A stretch of DNA of 64,000 nt from assembly GCA_035938175.1 (NCBI GenBank), contig DASZHD010000046.1:1-64000 (forward strand), given 5' to 3'. Below, in pieces: positions 26,110 through 34,711 of this stretch. The first letter of the stretch is position 1; the number at the start of each line of letters is the position of its first letter. The notes beneath the pieces were generated by a model that saw nothing but the letters and a program-made list of their open reading frames with translations, made no database searches and had not been told where the DNA came from. This stretch comes from DASRDE01 sp035938175 (GTDB lineage: Bacteria; Vulcanimicrobiota; Vulcanimicrobiia; Vulcanimicrobiales; Vulcanimicrobiaceae). The translations under genes were made by a program, and so were the position numbers.

Positions 26110-26688
26110 CAGCGAGGCGTTGACCGAGTCGCGCAGCGATTTCAACGCTTCGGCCGCTTTACGCCGCAACTCGTCGAGCTCGGCGGATTGCGTTCGAATC
26201 GCGTCTTCGTCTTTCATGAACTTGTGATTGATCCGCACGTTGTACGCGCACGCTTCGAGTGCGGCATAGCCGAATTCGGCGGCGCACCCGACGTCACTGA
26301 TCAAATTCGCATTCTGCAAGCTCAGCGCAACCGCGGCGAGTTCGAGAACGCGTAAAGCGGCTCGCGCGCCTTCCAGCGGAACGGAAGCCGCCGCGTGCAG
26401 CGCTCGTTGCATTGCCGCTTTGTCGCCGCGCGCTGCCACGACGGCGGCGTATGCGCGTTCGTCCTGCGCTCGCAGTACCATCGTCTGCTCGCGTAAACCG
26501 TCGGCATCCGCAACGAGCCGGCGGGCGGCCTCGTGAACGCCGGAGTACTTCGGACTCGACGCGCAAATTCGCGCGACCATAGCGACCAAGCTGCAGCCTG
26601 CTGCCGCGACCACCATTGCCGCGCTGCCGCCCCCGGGAGCGGGTTCTTCGGACGCCAGCTGTGTGAGATAGTCGTTAAGAGTGAGCAC
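26104..26688 (-). CDS. Formiminotransferase-cyclodeaminase-like / methenyl-THF cyclohydrolase (FTCD_C)
   Basis: 194 aa from GTG 26688 (VLTLNDYLTQLAS). The family hallmark PAPGGGSAAM lies at about 17-26, and the rest is all-helical with NLISDVGCAAEFGYAALEA near the C-terminus. Known members remove ammonia from 5-formimino-THF or hydrolyse methenyl-THF. Its position back-to-back with ahcY-metK suggests a one-carbon metabolism grouping. A longer start exists at 26778 but adds low-complexity sequence. Confidence 0.85.
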   Translation of the reverse strand: MLTLNDYLTQLASEEPAPGGGSAAMVVAAAGCSLVAMVARICASSPKYSGVHEAARRLVADADGLREQTMVLRAQDERAYAAVVAARGDKAAMQRALHAAASVPLEGARAALRVLELAAVALSLQNANLISDVGCAAEFGYAALEACAYNVRINHKFMKDEDAIRTQSAELDELRRKAAEALKSLRDSVNASLS

Positions 26689-26800
26689 GCCAGGGTGATT
26701 ACCAGGGGCACGCTCCAAGTCTTGCGCTAGCGGGGGGCCCCTCCGGTATGGCAGAATAGGCCGAGGTTCACTCCCCACGTTCCAGAGAGGAAACTACGAG

Positions 26801-28078
26801 TTGCCAGTACTCGAAGATACCGCCTTGCGCGGCGACGTCAAAGATCGCTCGTTGGCGGAGGCCGGCCGTTCGCGTATCGCCTGGGCTGCAGCCTACATGC
26901 CGGTGCTCGCGCAGATTCGCGAGCGGTTCGCCGAGCAACAGCCGCTGCGCGGCGTGCGCATCGGCGCGTGTTTGCACGTGACCACCGAAACCGCGAACTT
27001 GATGCTCGCACTGCAAGCCGGCGGCGCCGAAATTGCGCTGTGCGCCAGCAACCCGCTTTCTACGCAAGACGACGTCGCGGCTGCGCTGTGCGAATACGGC
27101 ATTCCGACGTATGCCATCAAAGGCGAAGATCACGAAACGTATTACCGCCACATCGAAGCGGTAATCGCCACCAAGCCGCACATGTCGATGGACGACGGCT
27201 GCGATCTGGTCAACACGATCTACGGCAAGCACAAAGAGCTGCTGAACGACATGATCGGGGGATGTGAAGAGACCACGACCGGCGTGATCCGGCTGAAGGC
27301 GATGCAGAAGGACGGCGTGCTGCCGTATCCCGTCATCGCCGTGAACAACGCGCTGACCAAGCACATGTTCGACAACCGGTACGGCACCGGGCAGTCGACG
27401 CTCGACGGCATCATCCGCGCGACGAACGTGTTGCTTGCCGGCCGGACCGTGGTCGTCGTCGGCTACGGCTGGTGCGGCCGCGGCGTCGCTTCGCGCGCGA
27501 CCGGGATGGGCGCGCACGTCGTGGTTACCGAAGTCGACCCGCGCAAAGCATTGGAAGCCGTGATGGACGGCCATCGCGTGATGCCGATCGAAGATGCCGC
27601 GAAGATCGGCGACGTGTTCGTGACCGTGACCGGAAATTATCACGTCATCGACGAGCATCATTTCAAATTGATGAAGGACGGCGCGATCGTCTGCAACTCC
27701 GGGCATTTCAACGACGAGTTGAACCTGGAATCCCTGCAGACGCTGAGCAAAGGCAAGACCAGCCCGCGCGCGTTCGTGGAGCAATACGAACTGCATGACG
27801 GCCGCAAAATCTGCATCCTTGCCGACGGACGCCTGATCAATCTGGCCGCTGCCGAGGGACATCCCGCCGCGGTGATGGATATGTCGTTTGCGAACCAGGC
27901 AATGGCCGCGGCGCATCTGGCACAGAACCACAAGTCGCTCGAGAAAAAAGTCTACGACGTTCCCGAGCACATCGACGAAGAAGTGGCGGAGCTCAAACTC
28001 GCGTCGATGGATGTCTCGATCGACACGCTTACGCCCGAGCAAGTGAAGTATATGGCGTCTTGGAACGAAGGAACGTAG
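26801..28078 (+). CDS. ahcY: Adenosylhomocysteinase
   Basis: 425 aa from TTG 26801 with GAGAGGA upstream. It hydrolyses S-adenosylhomocysteine to homocysteine and adenosine, relieving inhibition of methyltransferases. Visible motifs are SNPLSTQDDVAAAL, the substrate/NAD region YGTGQSTLDGI and the NAD-binding loop VVGYGWCGRG (about 223-232). The C-terminal NAD-contacting segment ends near residue 415. metK follows 5 bp later, so synthesis and recycling of SAM are in one operon. Confidence 0.96.
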   Translation: MPVLEDTALRGDVKDRSLAEAGRSRIAWAAAYMPVLAQIRERFAEQQPLRGVRIGACLHVTTETANLMLALQAGGAEIALCASNPLSTQDDVAAALCEYGIPTYAIKGEDHETYYRHIEAVIATKPHMSMDDGCDLVNTIYGKHKELLNDMIGGCEETTTGVIRLKAMQKDGVLPYPVIAVNNALTKHMFDNRYGTGQSTLDGIIRATNVLLAGRTVVVVGYGWCGRGVASRATGMGAHVVVTEVDPRKALEAVMDGHRVMPIEDAAKIGDVFVTVTGNYHVIDEHHFKLMKDGAIVCNSGHFNDELNLESLQTLSKGKTSPRAFVEQYELHDGRKICILADGRLINLAAAEGHPAAVMDMSFANQAMAAAHLAQNHKSLEKKVYDVPEHIDEEVAELKLASMDVSIDTLTPEQVKYMASWNEGT

Positions 28079-28083
28079 CGCGC

Positions 28084-29307
28084 ATGGCCTACCGCAGACT
28101 GTTCACCAGCGAATCCGTTACCGAAGGGCATCCCGACAAGATCGCGGATCAAATTTCGGACGCCGTATTGGACGCCATTCTCAAAGACGATCCGAACGGG
28201 CGCGTGGCATGCGAGACGTTTGCCATCACCGGGCAAATTCACATCGCGGGCGAGATCACGACGACGACGTACGTCGATATTCCGCGCATCTGTCGCGAAG
28301 TCATTAAAGACATCGGCTATACCAAGTCCGCCGTCGGTTTCGATGCCGAGACGTGCGGCGTCAGCGTTTCGGTCGACGAGCAGTCGCCCGACATTGCGAT
28401 GGGCGTCGACAAGTCGCTGGAAGCCAAGGCCGGCGAACACCCCGACGACAAGTACGAACGCATCGGCGCGGGCGACCAGGGCATGATGTTCGGCTACGCG
28501 TGCCGCGACACCGAAGAATTGATGCCGCTGCCGATCGTCCTTGCGCACAATCTCACGCGTCATCTTTCCGCGGTCCGCAAGAACGGAGACATTCCGTACC
28601 TACGGCCCGACGGCAAGTCGCAGGTGACGGTCGAGTATGAAAACGACAAGCCCGTACGCGTGGAAGCTGTCGTCATTTCGACGCAGCACGATCCGGATAT
28701 TCCGCTCGAAACCATTCGCGCGGAGATCACCGAAAAAGTGATCAATCACGTGATTCCGGAATCGCTGCGCGACGAGCGTACGCGCATTTACGTCAACCCG
28801 ACCGGCCGCTTCGTCATCGGCGGTCCCAAGGGCGACGCCGGATTGACCGGCCGCAAGATCATTGCCGACACCTACGGCGGCATGGCGCGGCACGGCGGCG
28901 GCGCGTTTTCGGGCAAGGATCCGACTAAGGTCGATCGTTCGGCCGCGTATGCGGCGCGTCACGTCGCAAAGAACGTCGTCGCCGCGGGACTCGCGGAGCG
29001 GTGCGAAGTGCAGGTTGCGTATGCAATCGGCGTCGCGCATCCGGTGAGCGTGCTCGTGGAAACATTCGGCACCGCGAAACTTCCGGAAGAACAGATCGCG
29101 GAACTCGTCAAGAAAATCTTCGACCTGCGGCCTGCCGCAATTATCGAGCGGCTGGATCTGCGCCGTCCGATTTACCGTCAGACCGCGTCGTACGGTCACT
29201 TCGGACGGCCGGATTTGGATTTGCCGTGGGAACGCTTGGATAAGGTCGAGGCGTTGCGCACGGCCGCCGGCTTGGACGCGCTGAAAGTTCCGAGCTTCGC
29301 CAAGTAA
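28084..29307 (+). CDS. metK: S-adenosylmethionine synthase
   Basis: 407 aa from ATG 28084. Motifs: TSESVTEGHPDKIADQISD (7-25), the signature hexapeptide GAGDQG (about 123-128) and GGGAFSGKDPTKVDRSAAY (about 275-293). It joins methionine and ATP to form SAM. It is the second gene of the ahcY-metK operon, followed by a repeat copy and an intrinsic terminator. Confidence 0.97.
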   Translation: MAYRRLFTSESVTEGHPDKIADQISDAVLDAILKDDPNGRVACETFAITGQIHIAGEITTTTYVDIPRICREVIKDIGYTKSAVGFDAETCGVSVSVDEQSPDIAMGVDKSLEAKAGEHPDDKYERIGAGDQGMMFGYACRDTEELMPLPIVLAHNLTRHLSAVRKNGDIPYLRPDGKSQVTVEYENDKPVRVEAVVISTQHDPDIPLETIRAEITEKVINHVIPESLRDERTRIYVNPTGRFVIGGPKGDAGLTGRKIIADTYGGMARHGGGAFSGKDPTKVDRSAAYAARHVAKNVVAAGLAERCEVQVAYAIGVAHPVSVLVETFGTAKLPEEQIAELVKKIFDLRPAAIIERLDLRRPIYRQTASYGHFGRPDLDLPWERLDKVEALRTAAGLDALKVPSFAK

Positions 29308-29312
29308 GCTTT

Positions 29313-29402
29313 CGTCATCCCGAGGTATCAGCGTGTCATCCCGAGGTATCCGCTTGTCATCCTGAGGTATCGAAGGACCCTGAGGTATCGAAGGGACCAA
29401 CC
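29313..29402. repeat. Palindromic repeat element, partial tandem copy (E)
   Basis: Three left-arm-type units in a row: TCGTCATCCCGAGGTATC, TGTCATCCCGAGGTATCC and TGTCATCCTGAGGTATCGAAGGACCCTGAGGTATCGAAGG (position 29353-29393). The arms carry CCC in place of GCT, so this is a diverged subtype. It lies between metK and its terminator. Confidence 0.7.
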
Positions 29403-29412
29403 ATCATAAGCA

Positions 29413-29446
29413 GGGGGCCCGGTGCAACGCATCGGACCCCCTTTTC
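29413..29446 (+). terminator. Intrinsic terminator of the ahcY-metK operon
   Basis: GGGGGCCCG and CGGACCCCC form a stem with one mismatch and a 10-nt loop, followed by CTTTTCG. It is correctly oriented about 105 bp after the metK stop. Confidence 0.82.
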
Positions 29447-29528
29447 GTTATCTACAGCAGCAGGCTCACAAACGTGGGTAACATGGGACCGACTCCACGG
29501 TTCCGCAAAGAAAGATTAAGGAGAACGC

Positions 29529-30122
29529 ATGACCCTGAGAAGCAGAATCCCGGCGCTGGCGATGATCGCGGCTTTTCTGATGCCTATCGCGGCCCTCGCG
29601 CAGACGGTTACGCTGTCGCAAGGCCAGACGCTCAACGTGCAATTCCAGAGTACGCTGAATTCCGGCAGCGCGTACGCGGGGGAGCACTTCGCCGCCCGCG
29701 TCGTGACGCCGTTCCCGAATGACGATCCGACGTTCGCAAACGCCGTGGTCAACGGCACGGTGATCAAAGTGGTACAGGCCGGCCAAGGCCGCAACCCCGA
29801 GCTGCATCTGTCGTGGGACTCGGTCACACTGCAGAACGGCGCGACGTATCCCCTGAACGCCGAAATGACCAGCGGCGGCCCGAAACAGCAAAACCGTAAC
29901 GGCGGACACGTCGCCCTGACGACGATCGGCGGCATGATCGCCGGCAACATCATCGGCAAGACGATCTTCCACACGAGTGCGGGCGGCGCAATCGGTGCGG
30001 TCGGCGGCTTCTTGACCGGCTACAACAAGAAGTCGAACATTCAAGTAAGCCAAGGCGACCAGGTTCAGCTCACGCTCACGCGTCCGCTGATGGTTCGCCG
30101 CCAGGCATCGCGTCCGTACTAA
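29529..30122 (+). CDS. Secreted glycine-zipper-like protein of unknown function
   Basis: 197 aa with AAGGAG 8 nt before the ATG and a signal peptide ending in ALAQ (about 24). The mature half is beta-rich (LNVQFQSTLNSGSAYAGEHF). A glycine-rich amphipathic stretch follows at about 140-170 (GGMIAGNIIGKTIF, GGAIGAVGGFLTGY), resembling glycine-zipper segments that insert in membranes. No enzyme motif. Single-gene unit between two terminators. Confidence 0.65.
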   Translation: MTLRSRIPALAMIAAFLMPIAALAQTVTLSQGQTLNVQFQSTLNSGSAYAGEHFAARVVTPFPNDDPTFANAVVNGTVIKVVQAGQGRNPELHLSWDSVTLQNGATYPLNAEMTSGGPKQQNRNGGHVALTTIGGMIAGNIIGKTIFHTSAGGAIGAVGGFLTGYNKKSNIQVSQGDQVQLTLTRPLMVRRQASRPY

Positions 30123-30146
30123 CGGTCCGGTAACCGGCAAAAACGC

Positions 30147-30180
30147 AACGGCTCTCCCGAATGGGAGGGCCGTTGTCGTT
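30147..30180. terminator. Bidirectional intrinsic terminator between convergent genes
   Basis: AACGGCTCTCCC and GGGAGGGCCGTT form a long stem with loop GAAT, followed by a T-rich tract on the plus strand (GTCGTTT); the upstream side (GCAAAAACG) gives T residues on the minus strand. It can serve both the secreted protein gene and the MFS gene. Confidence 0.78.
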
Positions 30181-31406
30181 TAGCGGCGCTCTTGCCGAAT
30201 CGCGGGCGAGGCAATCGCGGCGAACGCGAGCACCAAGTACCCGAACGCCGAGATTTCCATGGCGCGATGCGCGCCCCATTTGTCCGCGATGGTGCCGAAC
30301 GCGATCACACCGGGCGCAATGCCGAACAACACGATCAGGCGTACCACACCGAACACGCGGCCGACCAGCTCTTCGGGAATCACGCGAAGCCGAAATCCCA
30401 CGATTTGCGCAACTTCGAACTGCGCGCACGCATTGCCGATCGCCCAGAAGACGCCCGCGATCCACATGTTCTTGGTCAGGATTACCGGCAAGAACAGCAC
30501 CGCGTCGATCGCATACGCAACGCACAACGCGTATCCGAACGGCCAACGCGAGGCGAACTTTCCGGCAACTAGCGAGCCGCACACCGCTCCGCATGCCGAG
30601 ATCCCCAGAAATATTCCCACCTGCGCATCGGTCGCGTGAAAGCCGCCCTTTAAGAACGGAATCAGTACCGCGTAAGCGCCGAAACCGATCGTGTTCAGCG
30701 CAAAGCTGAAGAAGGTTTGGGCGCGCAGTCCGCGATCGGCCAGCAGCACCGAAAACCCAAGCCGCACGTCCTGCGTCACGTGACGCAGCGACGGAACGCC
30801 GTGCGTTTCGTGCGGACCCAGCGTCGGGATGCGCGCAAGCGAGAGCTGCGAGAGCAGATATGTCAGCGCGTTCGCCGCGAGCGCCGGGAACGGTCCGAAA
30901 ATACTGAATAACGCGCCGCCGGCGACGGGCGTGATCAAGTTCGACGTATTCTCCGCCGCCGCCAGCGCCGCCACGGCTTGCGTCCCGCGATCGCGGCCCA
31001 AGAGGAACGGAATGCTGGATGCCTGACCGCCCATGAAGACGGCGGCGCAAATCGAGAGCAGCACGAGTCCGCCGTAGAGCATCGGAATCGTGAGCGCGTG
31101 CCGCGCGTAGAGCAGCGCAAAGAGTGCCATGATCGCGCAGCGCACCGCGTCCGTCCCGATCATCAGCGTGCGGCGATCCAGACGGTCCGCCAGCGAACCG
31201 CCGATTAAGCCGAAGACTGCAAACGGCGCGATTTCGCAGATGTACGAAACGCCCGTCGATAGCGCGGAACCCGTCAGCCGGTAGACTAGCAGCGGCACGG
31301 CCAGCGTGCGCAGGCCGTCGCCAATCAAGCTGAGCGTTTGTCCGGCGTAATATTGTCGAAAGCTGCGGGACGAAAAGATCCCCGGCGCAGCTCTTTGGGA
31401 AACCAT
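30180..31406 (-). CDS. MFS efflux transporter (EntS/MFS_3-like)
   Basis: 408 aa with about 12 predicted helices. Its N-terminus FRQYYAGQTLSLIGDGL and motif A-like loop GGSLADRLDRRTLMIGTD fit the MFS_3/enterobactin-exporter-like group. It is a proton-coupled exporter of small molecules or siderophores; the substrate is unknown. It lies downstream of a hairpin and a strong minus-strand promoter (31572-31600), so expression may depend on read-through of that hairpin. Confidence 0.85.
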   Translation of the reverse strand: MVSQRAAPGIFSSRSFRQYYAGQTLSLIGDGLRTLAVPLLVYRLTGSALSTGVSYICEIAPFAVFGLIGGSLADRLDRRTLMIGTDAVRCAIMALFALLYARHALTIPMLYGGLVLLSICAAVFMGGQASSIPFLLGRDRGTQAVAALAAAENTSNLITPVAGGALFSIFGPFPALAANALTYLLSQLSLARIPTLGPHETHGVPSLRHVTQDVRLGFSVLLADRGLRAQTFFSFALNTIGFGAYAVLIPFLKGGFHATDAQVGIFLGISACGAVCGSLVAGKFASRWPFGYALCVAYAIDAVLFLPVILTKNMWIAGVFWAIGNACAQFEVAQIVGFRLRVIPEELVGRVFGVVRLIVLFGIAPGVIAFGTIADKWGAHRAMEISAFGYLVLAFAAIASPAIRQERR

Positions 31407-31439
31407 TGGACTACTCCAATTGCACTTTGGCCGCCGGTA

Positions 31440-31480
31440 AAAACGAAGAACCCCCGCGCGCGCGAGGGTTCTTAAAAAAC
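31440..31480 (-). terminator. Hairpin upstream of the MFS gene
   Basis: AAGAACCC (31447-31454) pairs with GGGTTCTT (31467-31474) around a CG-alternating loop. On the minus strand it is followed by CGTTTTTAC. It would end transcripts of the peptide-binding protein gene and of the short unit starting near 31565. Confidence 0.7.
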
Positions 31481-31566
31481 CTCACTTGCGTGCTGCGATA
31501 CGCGCTTCAACGTTCCGGATAGGACCGGACTCGTTGTTGAAGACGAACGCTGCTAACGCATAGTGA
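31441..31566 (-). ncRNA. Candidate short non-coding transcript or attenuated leader
   Basis: About 125 nt lie between a near-consensus promoter and an intrinsic hairpin. No credible ORF is inside; the only start near the predicted 5' end is ATG-CGT-TAG at 31553-31561. The segment can form a TCCGG/CCGGA hairpin. It could be a small RNA, or a leader controlling the MFS gene by attenuation. Inference from layout only. Confidence 0.35.
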
Positions 31567-31571
31567 CGGTG

Positions 31572-31600
31572 ATTGTACCCTTTGTTGTAAAGGTTGTCAA
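31572..31600 (-). promoter_or_regulatory. Consensus sigma-70 promoter
   Basis: On the minus strand TTGACA (31595-31600) and TACAAT (31572-31577) are separated by exactly 17 bp. It is the best match to a housekeeping promoter I noticed. It lies just past the stop of the peptide-binding protein gene and points towards the hairpin and MFS gene. Confidence 0.75.
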
Positions 31601-31605
31601 ACGCG

Positions 31606-33168
31606 CTATAGCGACCACTGCCAGACGTTGGCATATGGTGAAGTGGGCGAGGGCCGGAAATCGTGCAACTGTTTTGGCACGATGTAGATTGGATTGTTCG
31701 CCCACAGCGCAAGCAGCGGTGATTGCTCCGCGAGGCGATGCTGCACGATCGATGCAAATCGCTTGCGCGAGTTGGCGTCGTACGTTTTAAGATCCGCGTC
31801 TTCGGCGCGCTCGACGACCGGATCGCAGAAGCGCGCCGTGTTAAAACCGTTCGGTGGGGCGTACGCGCACGAGAGAACCCACTGCGTGTTCGGATCGACG
31901 GTATTGTAGAGCTCGATGAATGCCAGCTGAAATTTTCCGCCGAAAAACGGGCCGCCCGCAACGGCGGGAGCACGAAACATTTGCGGTGTGTACGCATGGA
32001 GCGTAACCTCGACGCCCGCGTCCTGTAATTGGCGCTGGATTTGTACGGCGACGGATGCGGACGTCGCAATGCCCGACTCGTAGATGAACGTCAGCGATCG
32101 AATGCCGGCGGCTTGGAGCGCGGTACGCGCACGATCGACATCGTACGGCGGCGGCGTGGCCGACGGATCGTATGCCCAACTGAAAAGCCCGCGGTTCGCG
32201 TCTTTGGCGGATTGTGTGCCTTTCGTGGCGTCGCGGACGAGAACCGGAACGTTCAGCGCTTGGACGACGGCGCGGCGAATCGCCGCACTTTTCATGGTGG
32301 GATCGGACGTATTGAAAATTAGAACGCCGAACCCGGCAAACGGCGCCCTTACGACCTGTACTTGCGGGATCGATTCATACTCGGAGATATGCACCGGATC
32401 CGCAAAGAAATATGCTTGCACTTCGCGCGTGCGGAGCTGATTGAGAATCGTGTTCGAGTTAGCGATGAATTTGAGCGTGATCGTCGCTATGGCGGGTCTG
32501 CCCCGGAAATAGGCGTCATTACGCGTCAGCGTCAAGTGATCGCCGCGCGCCCACTGCGTGACGCGATACGGCCCGGAGCCGACGGGCATTGCATTAAACG
32601 GGGTTTCGTTCAAATCGGCATAGTTGCGCAGCAGGTGCTCGGGCAATATTCCGTAGTTCTGATCCGGCGCGAAGAAATTACTGAGAATCGGCGAGTACGG
32701 AGCGCGCAGTCGAACGCGGACCGTGTACGGATCGATGGCCGTGACGCTTTGTACGCGTTCGTAGCCGTATCGCGATAAGACGTTATTCCGCCGGTTCATG
32801 ATTGCGCGATACGTAAAGACTACATCGCGTGCCGTCACCGGCGCGCCGTCTTGCCACTTGGCGTTCGTTCGCAGATGATAGGTGATCGACAGTCCATCGG
32901 GCGAGACGCCGCCGTTGCGGCGTGACGGAACGACCGACGCGAGGTCCGGCACGAAATTTCCGCGTTCGTCATAGCCGAGCAGGTAGGAGTAGATCAGCGG
33001 GTCCAGCGTCGTTGCAGCGGGCCCTTCCACCAAGATCGTGTTGAGCGTTCGCGGCTCGCGCGGTTCGGCGATCGTCAGCCCACCGCCGCCGGCGGTGGAT
33101 TGCTGCGCTGCCGAGTGGCATGCCGTGAGTAAGCAAGTGAGGATAAGCGCAATCGCAGAGCGTCGCAA
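31606..33168 (-). CDS. Peptide/nickel-type ABC transporter substrate-binding lipoprotein (SBP_bac_5)
   Basis: 520 aa. Lipoprotein signal MRRSAIALILTCLLTAC with the lipidated Cys at about 17. It has the family pattern of solute-binding family 5: LDPLIYSYLLGYDERG, LRTNAKWQDGAPVTARDVVFTY (about 100-121), GSGPYRV and a C-terminal region with AYDPSATPPPYDVDRAR. It binds oligopeptides or similar ligands outside the membrane. No permease or ATPase genes are next to it, so its partners are elsewhere or it acts alone. Confidence 0.9.
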   Translation of the reverse strand: MRRSAIALILTCLLTACHSAAQQSTAGGGGLTIAEPREPRTLNTILVEGPAATTLDPLIYSYLLGYDERGNFVPDLASVVPSRRNGGVSPDGLSITYHLRTNAKWQDGAPVTARDVVFTYRAIMNRRNNVLSRYGYERVQSVTAIDPYTVRVRLRAPYSPILSNFFAPDQNYGILPEHLLRNYADLNETPFNAMPVGSGPYRVTQWARGDHLTLTRNDAYFRGRPAIATITLKFIANSNTILNQLRTREVQAYFFADPVHISEYESIPQVQVVRAPFAGFGVLIFNTSDPTMKSAAIRRAVVQALNVPVLVRDATKGTQSAKDANRGLFSWAYDPSATPPPYDVDRARTALQAAGIRSLTFIYESGIATSASVAVQIQRQLQDAGVEVTLHAYTPQMFRAPAVAGGPFFGGKFQLAFIELYNTVDPNTQWVLSCAYAPPNGFNTARFCDPVVERAEDADLKTYDANSRKRFASIVQHRLAEQSPLLALWANNPIYIVPKQLHDFRPSPTSPYANVWQWSL

Positions 33169-33307
33169 AGGTGCCCCTTCCGTGCTGAGTGCGGCGGTAT
33201 TCGGCTTCGCGCAGGGATCCCCGCGCTCGGTAAAATTCCGGTCAGGCGGCGGGTAAAGACCGGAGGAGGCCCGCTTGGGATGGCCAATATCCGCGGGTCG
33301 CCGACGT

Positions 33308-33383
33308 TCCGGATTAGCTCAGTTGGTAGAGCAGCTGACTGTTAATCAGCGGGTCGCTGGTTCGAGTCCAGCATCCGGAGCCA
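33308..33383 (+). tRNA. tRNA-Asn (anticodon GTT), CCA encoded
   Basis: A 76-nt cloverleaf: acceptor arm TCCGGAT / ATCCGGA, D arm around GCTCAGTTGGTAGAGC, anticodon stem GCTGA/TCAGC with loop CTGTTAA, T arm with GGTTCGAGTCC, discriminator G and encoded CCA. Anticodon GTT reads AAC/AAU. It borders the restriction island and may be its integration site. Confidence 0.97.
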
Positions 33384-33386
33384 TTG

Positions 33387-33423
33387 AAGCAGAAGCCCTC
33401 GCAATGCGGGGGCTTCTGCTTTT
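33387..33423 (+). terminator. Intrinsic terminator after tRNA-Asn
   Basis: AAGCAGAAGCCC pairs with GGGCTTCTGCT around a short loop and is followed by TTTTATCG. It is only 4 nt past the CCA end, so the tRNA is a single-gene unit. Confidence 0.9.
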
Positions 33424-33669
33424 ATCGTTGCGATGCTCGGACGTAGAAACCGTCAGGGTGAGCAGCGCTGCGTGGCAGCGCGTGTCGAACCAAGAGTCCA
33501 TCATCCTCCACTCACGGCGGTGCCGTTTTTGGCTTGGCGCAGCGCCGCCGCCTTTCTGTTGCACGGGTAGCGGGGATTTGCGCACGGGAAGCTGCCAAAT
33601 CGTTCGCGATTCTAAGTTATCCTACTGCATTTTGAGATTGACACTGTCCCTTACTTTGTACGCAATCGG

Positions 33670-34049
33670 CTAGCCGCACGCGTGGAAATATAATTTCGTC
33701 TTACAGTGTAGTCCTCGCGCCTTTACACTTACGGACCATACTGTGCTTTCGCCCTTTTCGGGTGAATAGGCGCGCACAGCACAATAGAACACGATGAGTG
33801 CTGTTGCAGCAGATCACCCCAATCAAGACCCGAAAGGAAATATTTCCGACCGATACGATGTATCAAAGGCCTACTTGTATGCAACAAGCGTTCGAACGAC
33901 TCCGAATCACCAGTTCTTGCATGCCCGATTAGCCGGTACGTTTCGTAAAGCGCTTGGAATGCGCGGCGGTCACTTGCCCGACTTCCGAGTAAGTGCAAAG
34001 TCGCGTCAATGGTGGATGATGCAAATTGCGAGTACGTAGTGTTGTTCAC
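33670..34049 (-). pseudogene. Frameshifted, truncated sigma-70-family factor (region 2 remnant)
   Basis: From GTG 34049 the frame encodes a sigma-factor region 1.2/2.1-like sequence (ARTGDSESFERLLH, PLIHRIGRKYF, DWGDLLQQ) and then loses similarity. In the frame reached by adding one base after GATCTGCTGCAACAG (about 33797), the pattern continues as ALIVFYCAVRAYSPEKGES, the expected region 2.2-2.3 (compare DLLQEG-LI-Y-AV-Y-PEKG). It then diverges and stops at 33670, without regions 3 and 4. This resembles SigH/SigF-like sigma factors. It is probably a relic cut off at the tRNA-proximal edge of the island. Confidence 0.7.
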
Positions 34050-34309
34050 ATGCTTTTCGCAACCGTCTTGAGCGACGACCAGTCCCGTTCTCGCAGCTTC
34101 AGCGGCAACTACTCGGCTCTACAGCCACATCGTCCGGTAACTTCCGGTTGCTCATCCTATGATGGGCATTCGTGGCTTGGATTTGGCGCAGTCACGGTCG
34201 TTTTTCGGCGGCCGCTCGCTTTGCAGGTCAACGTCTCTGAGGTTTGCTCGCGACCCGGTAGGGTTGCTATTTTTCGAGAAGTATATCAAATGCGTTTCAG
34301 CATAGTACA

Positions 34310-34711
34310 ATGAACCGGTCCGAAAACATGCGGCGGATTCGAAGTCGCAATACCGTACCCGAGCTGATGCTCCGAAAGGCGCTTTACGCGCGAGGGTTGC
34401 GCTATCGGTGTCACGTTAGGTCACTTCCGGGCAGTCCAGATATCGTATTCGCTCGGCAGCGCACTGCGCTATTCGTGCATGGATGTTTTTGGCACCGCCA
34501 TCCGGGTTGCCGAGCTTGCACGACACCTCGGACGAATTCGGACTTCTGGAACGCAAAGTTTAGAGAGAATGTTGCCCGCGATCAACGAGACCTCGCTTTA
34601 CTTGCTGCATCAGGTTGGAAAGTTATGATCGTGTGGGAGTGCGAGATCGCTTCGCGGCCATTTGCGTGCGCCGATAGGATCATCGAAGAACTCCTTCGTC
34701 GAGAACCGTAG
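34310..34711 (+). CDS. vsr: Very short patch repair (Vsr) DNA mismatch endonuclease
   Basis: 133 aa, close to the E. coli length. The fold is PD-(D/E)xK-like. The N-terminus RSENMRRIRSRNTVPELMLR matches the family, as do SPDIVFARQ with the catalytic Asp, and HGCFWHRHPGC with zinc ligands; DFWNAKFRENVARD follows. It nicks at T:G mismatches made by deamination of 5-methylcytosine. Its position beside two cytosine methyltransferase genes fits that job exactly. Base composition is lower in GC than core genes. Confidence 0.93.
   Translation: MNRSENMRRIRSRNTVPELMLRKALYARGLRYRCHVRSLPGSPDIVFARQRTALFVHGCFWHRHPGCRACTTPRTNSDFWNAKFRENVARDQRDLALLAASGWKVMIVWECEIASRPFACADRIIEELLRREP

Noticed and set aside
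26768..28042. 424-codon frame opposite ahcY
   Set aside because: Antisense shadow, His/Arg/Val-rich without any recognisable domain; ahcY is certain.
31482..32069. 195-codon minus frame overlapping the peptide-binding protein
   Set aside because: Mostly an out-of-frame shadow; its last 35 codons fall in the promoter/leader segment and lack a start of their own.
33275..33673. 132-codon plus-strand frame with LAQLVEQLTVNQRVAGSSPAS
   Set aside because: It is the usual false ORF obtained by translating through a tRNA gene (tRNA-Asn at 33308-33383) and its terminator.
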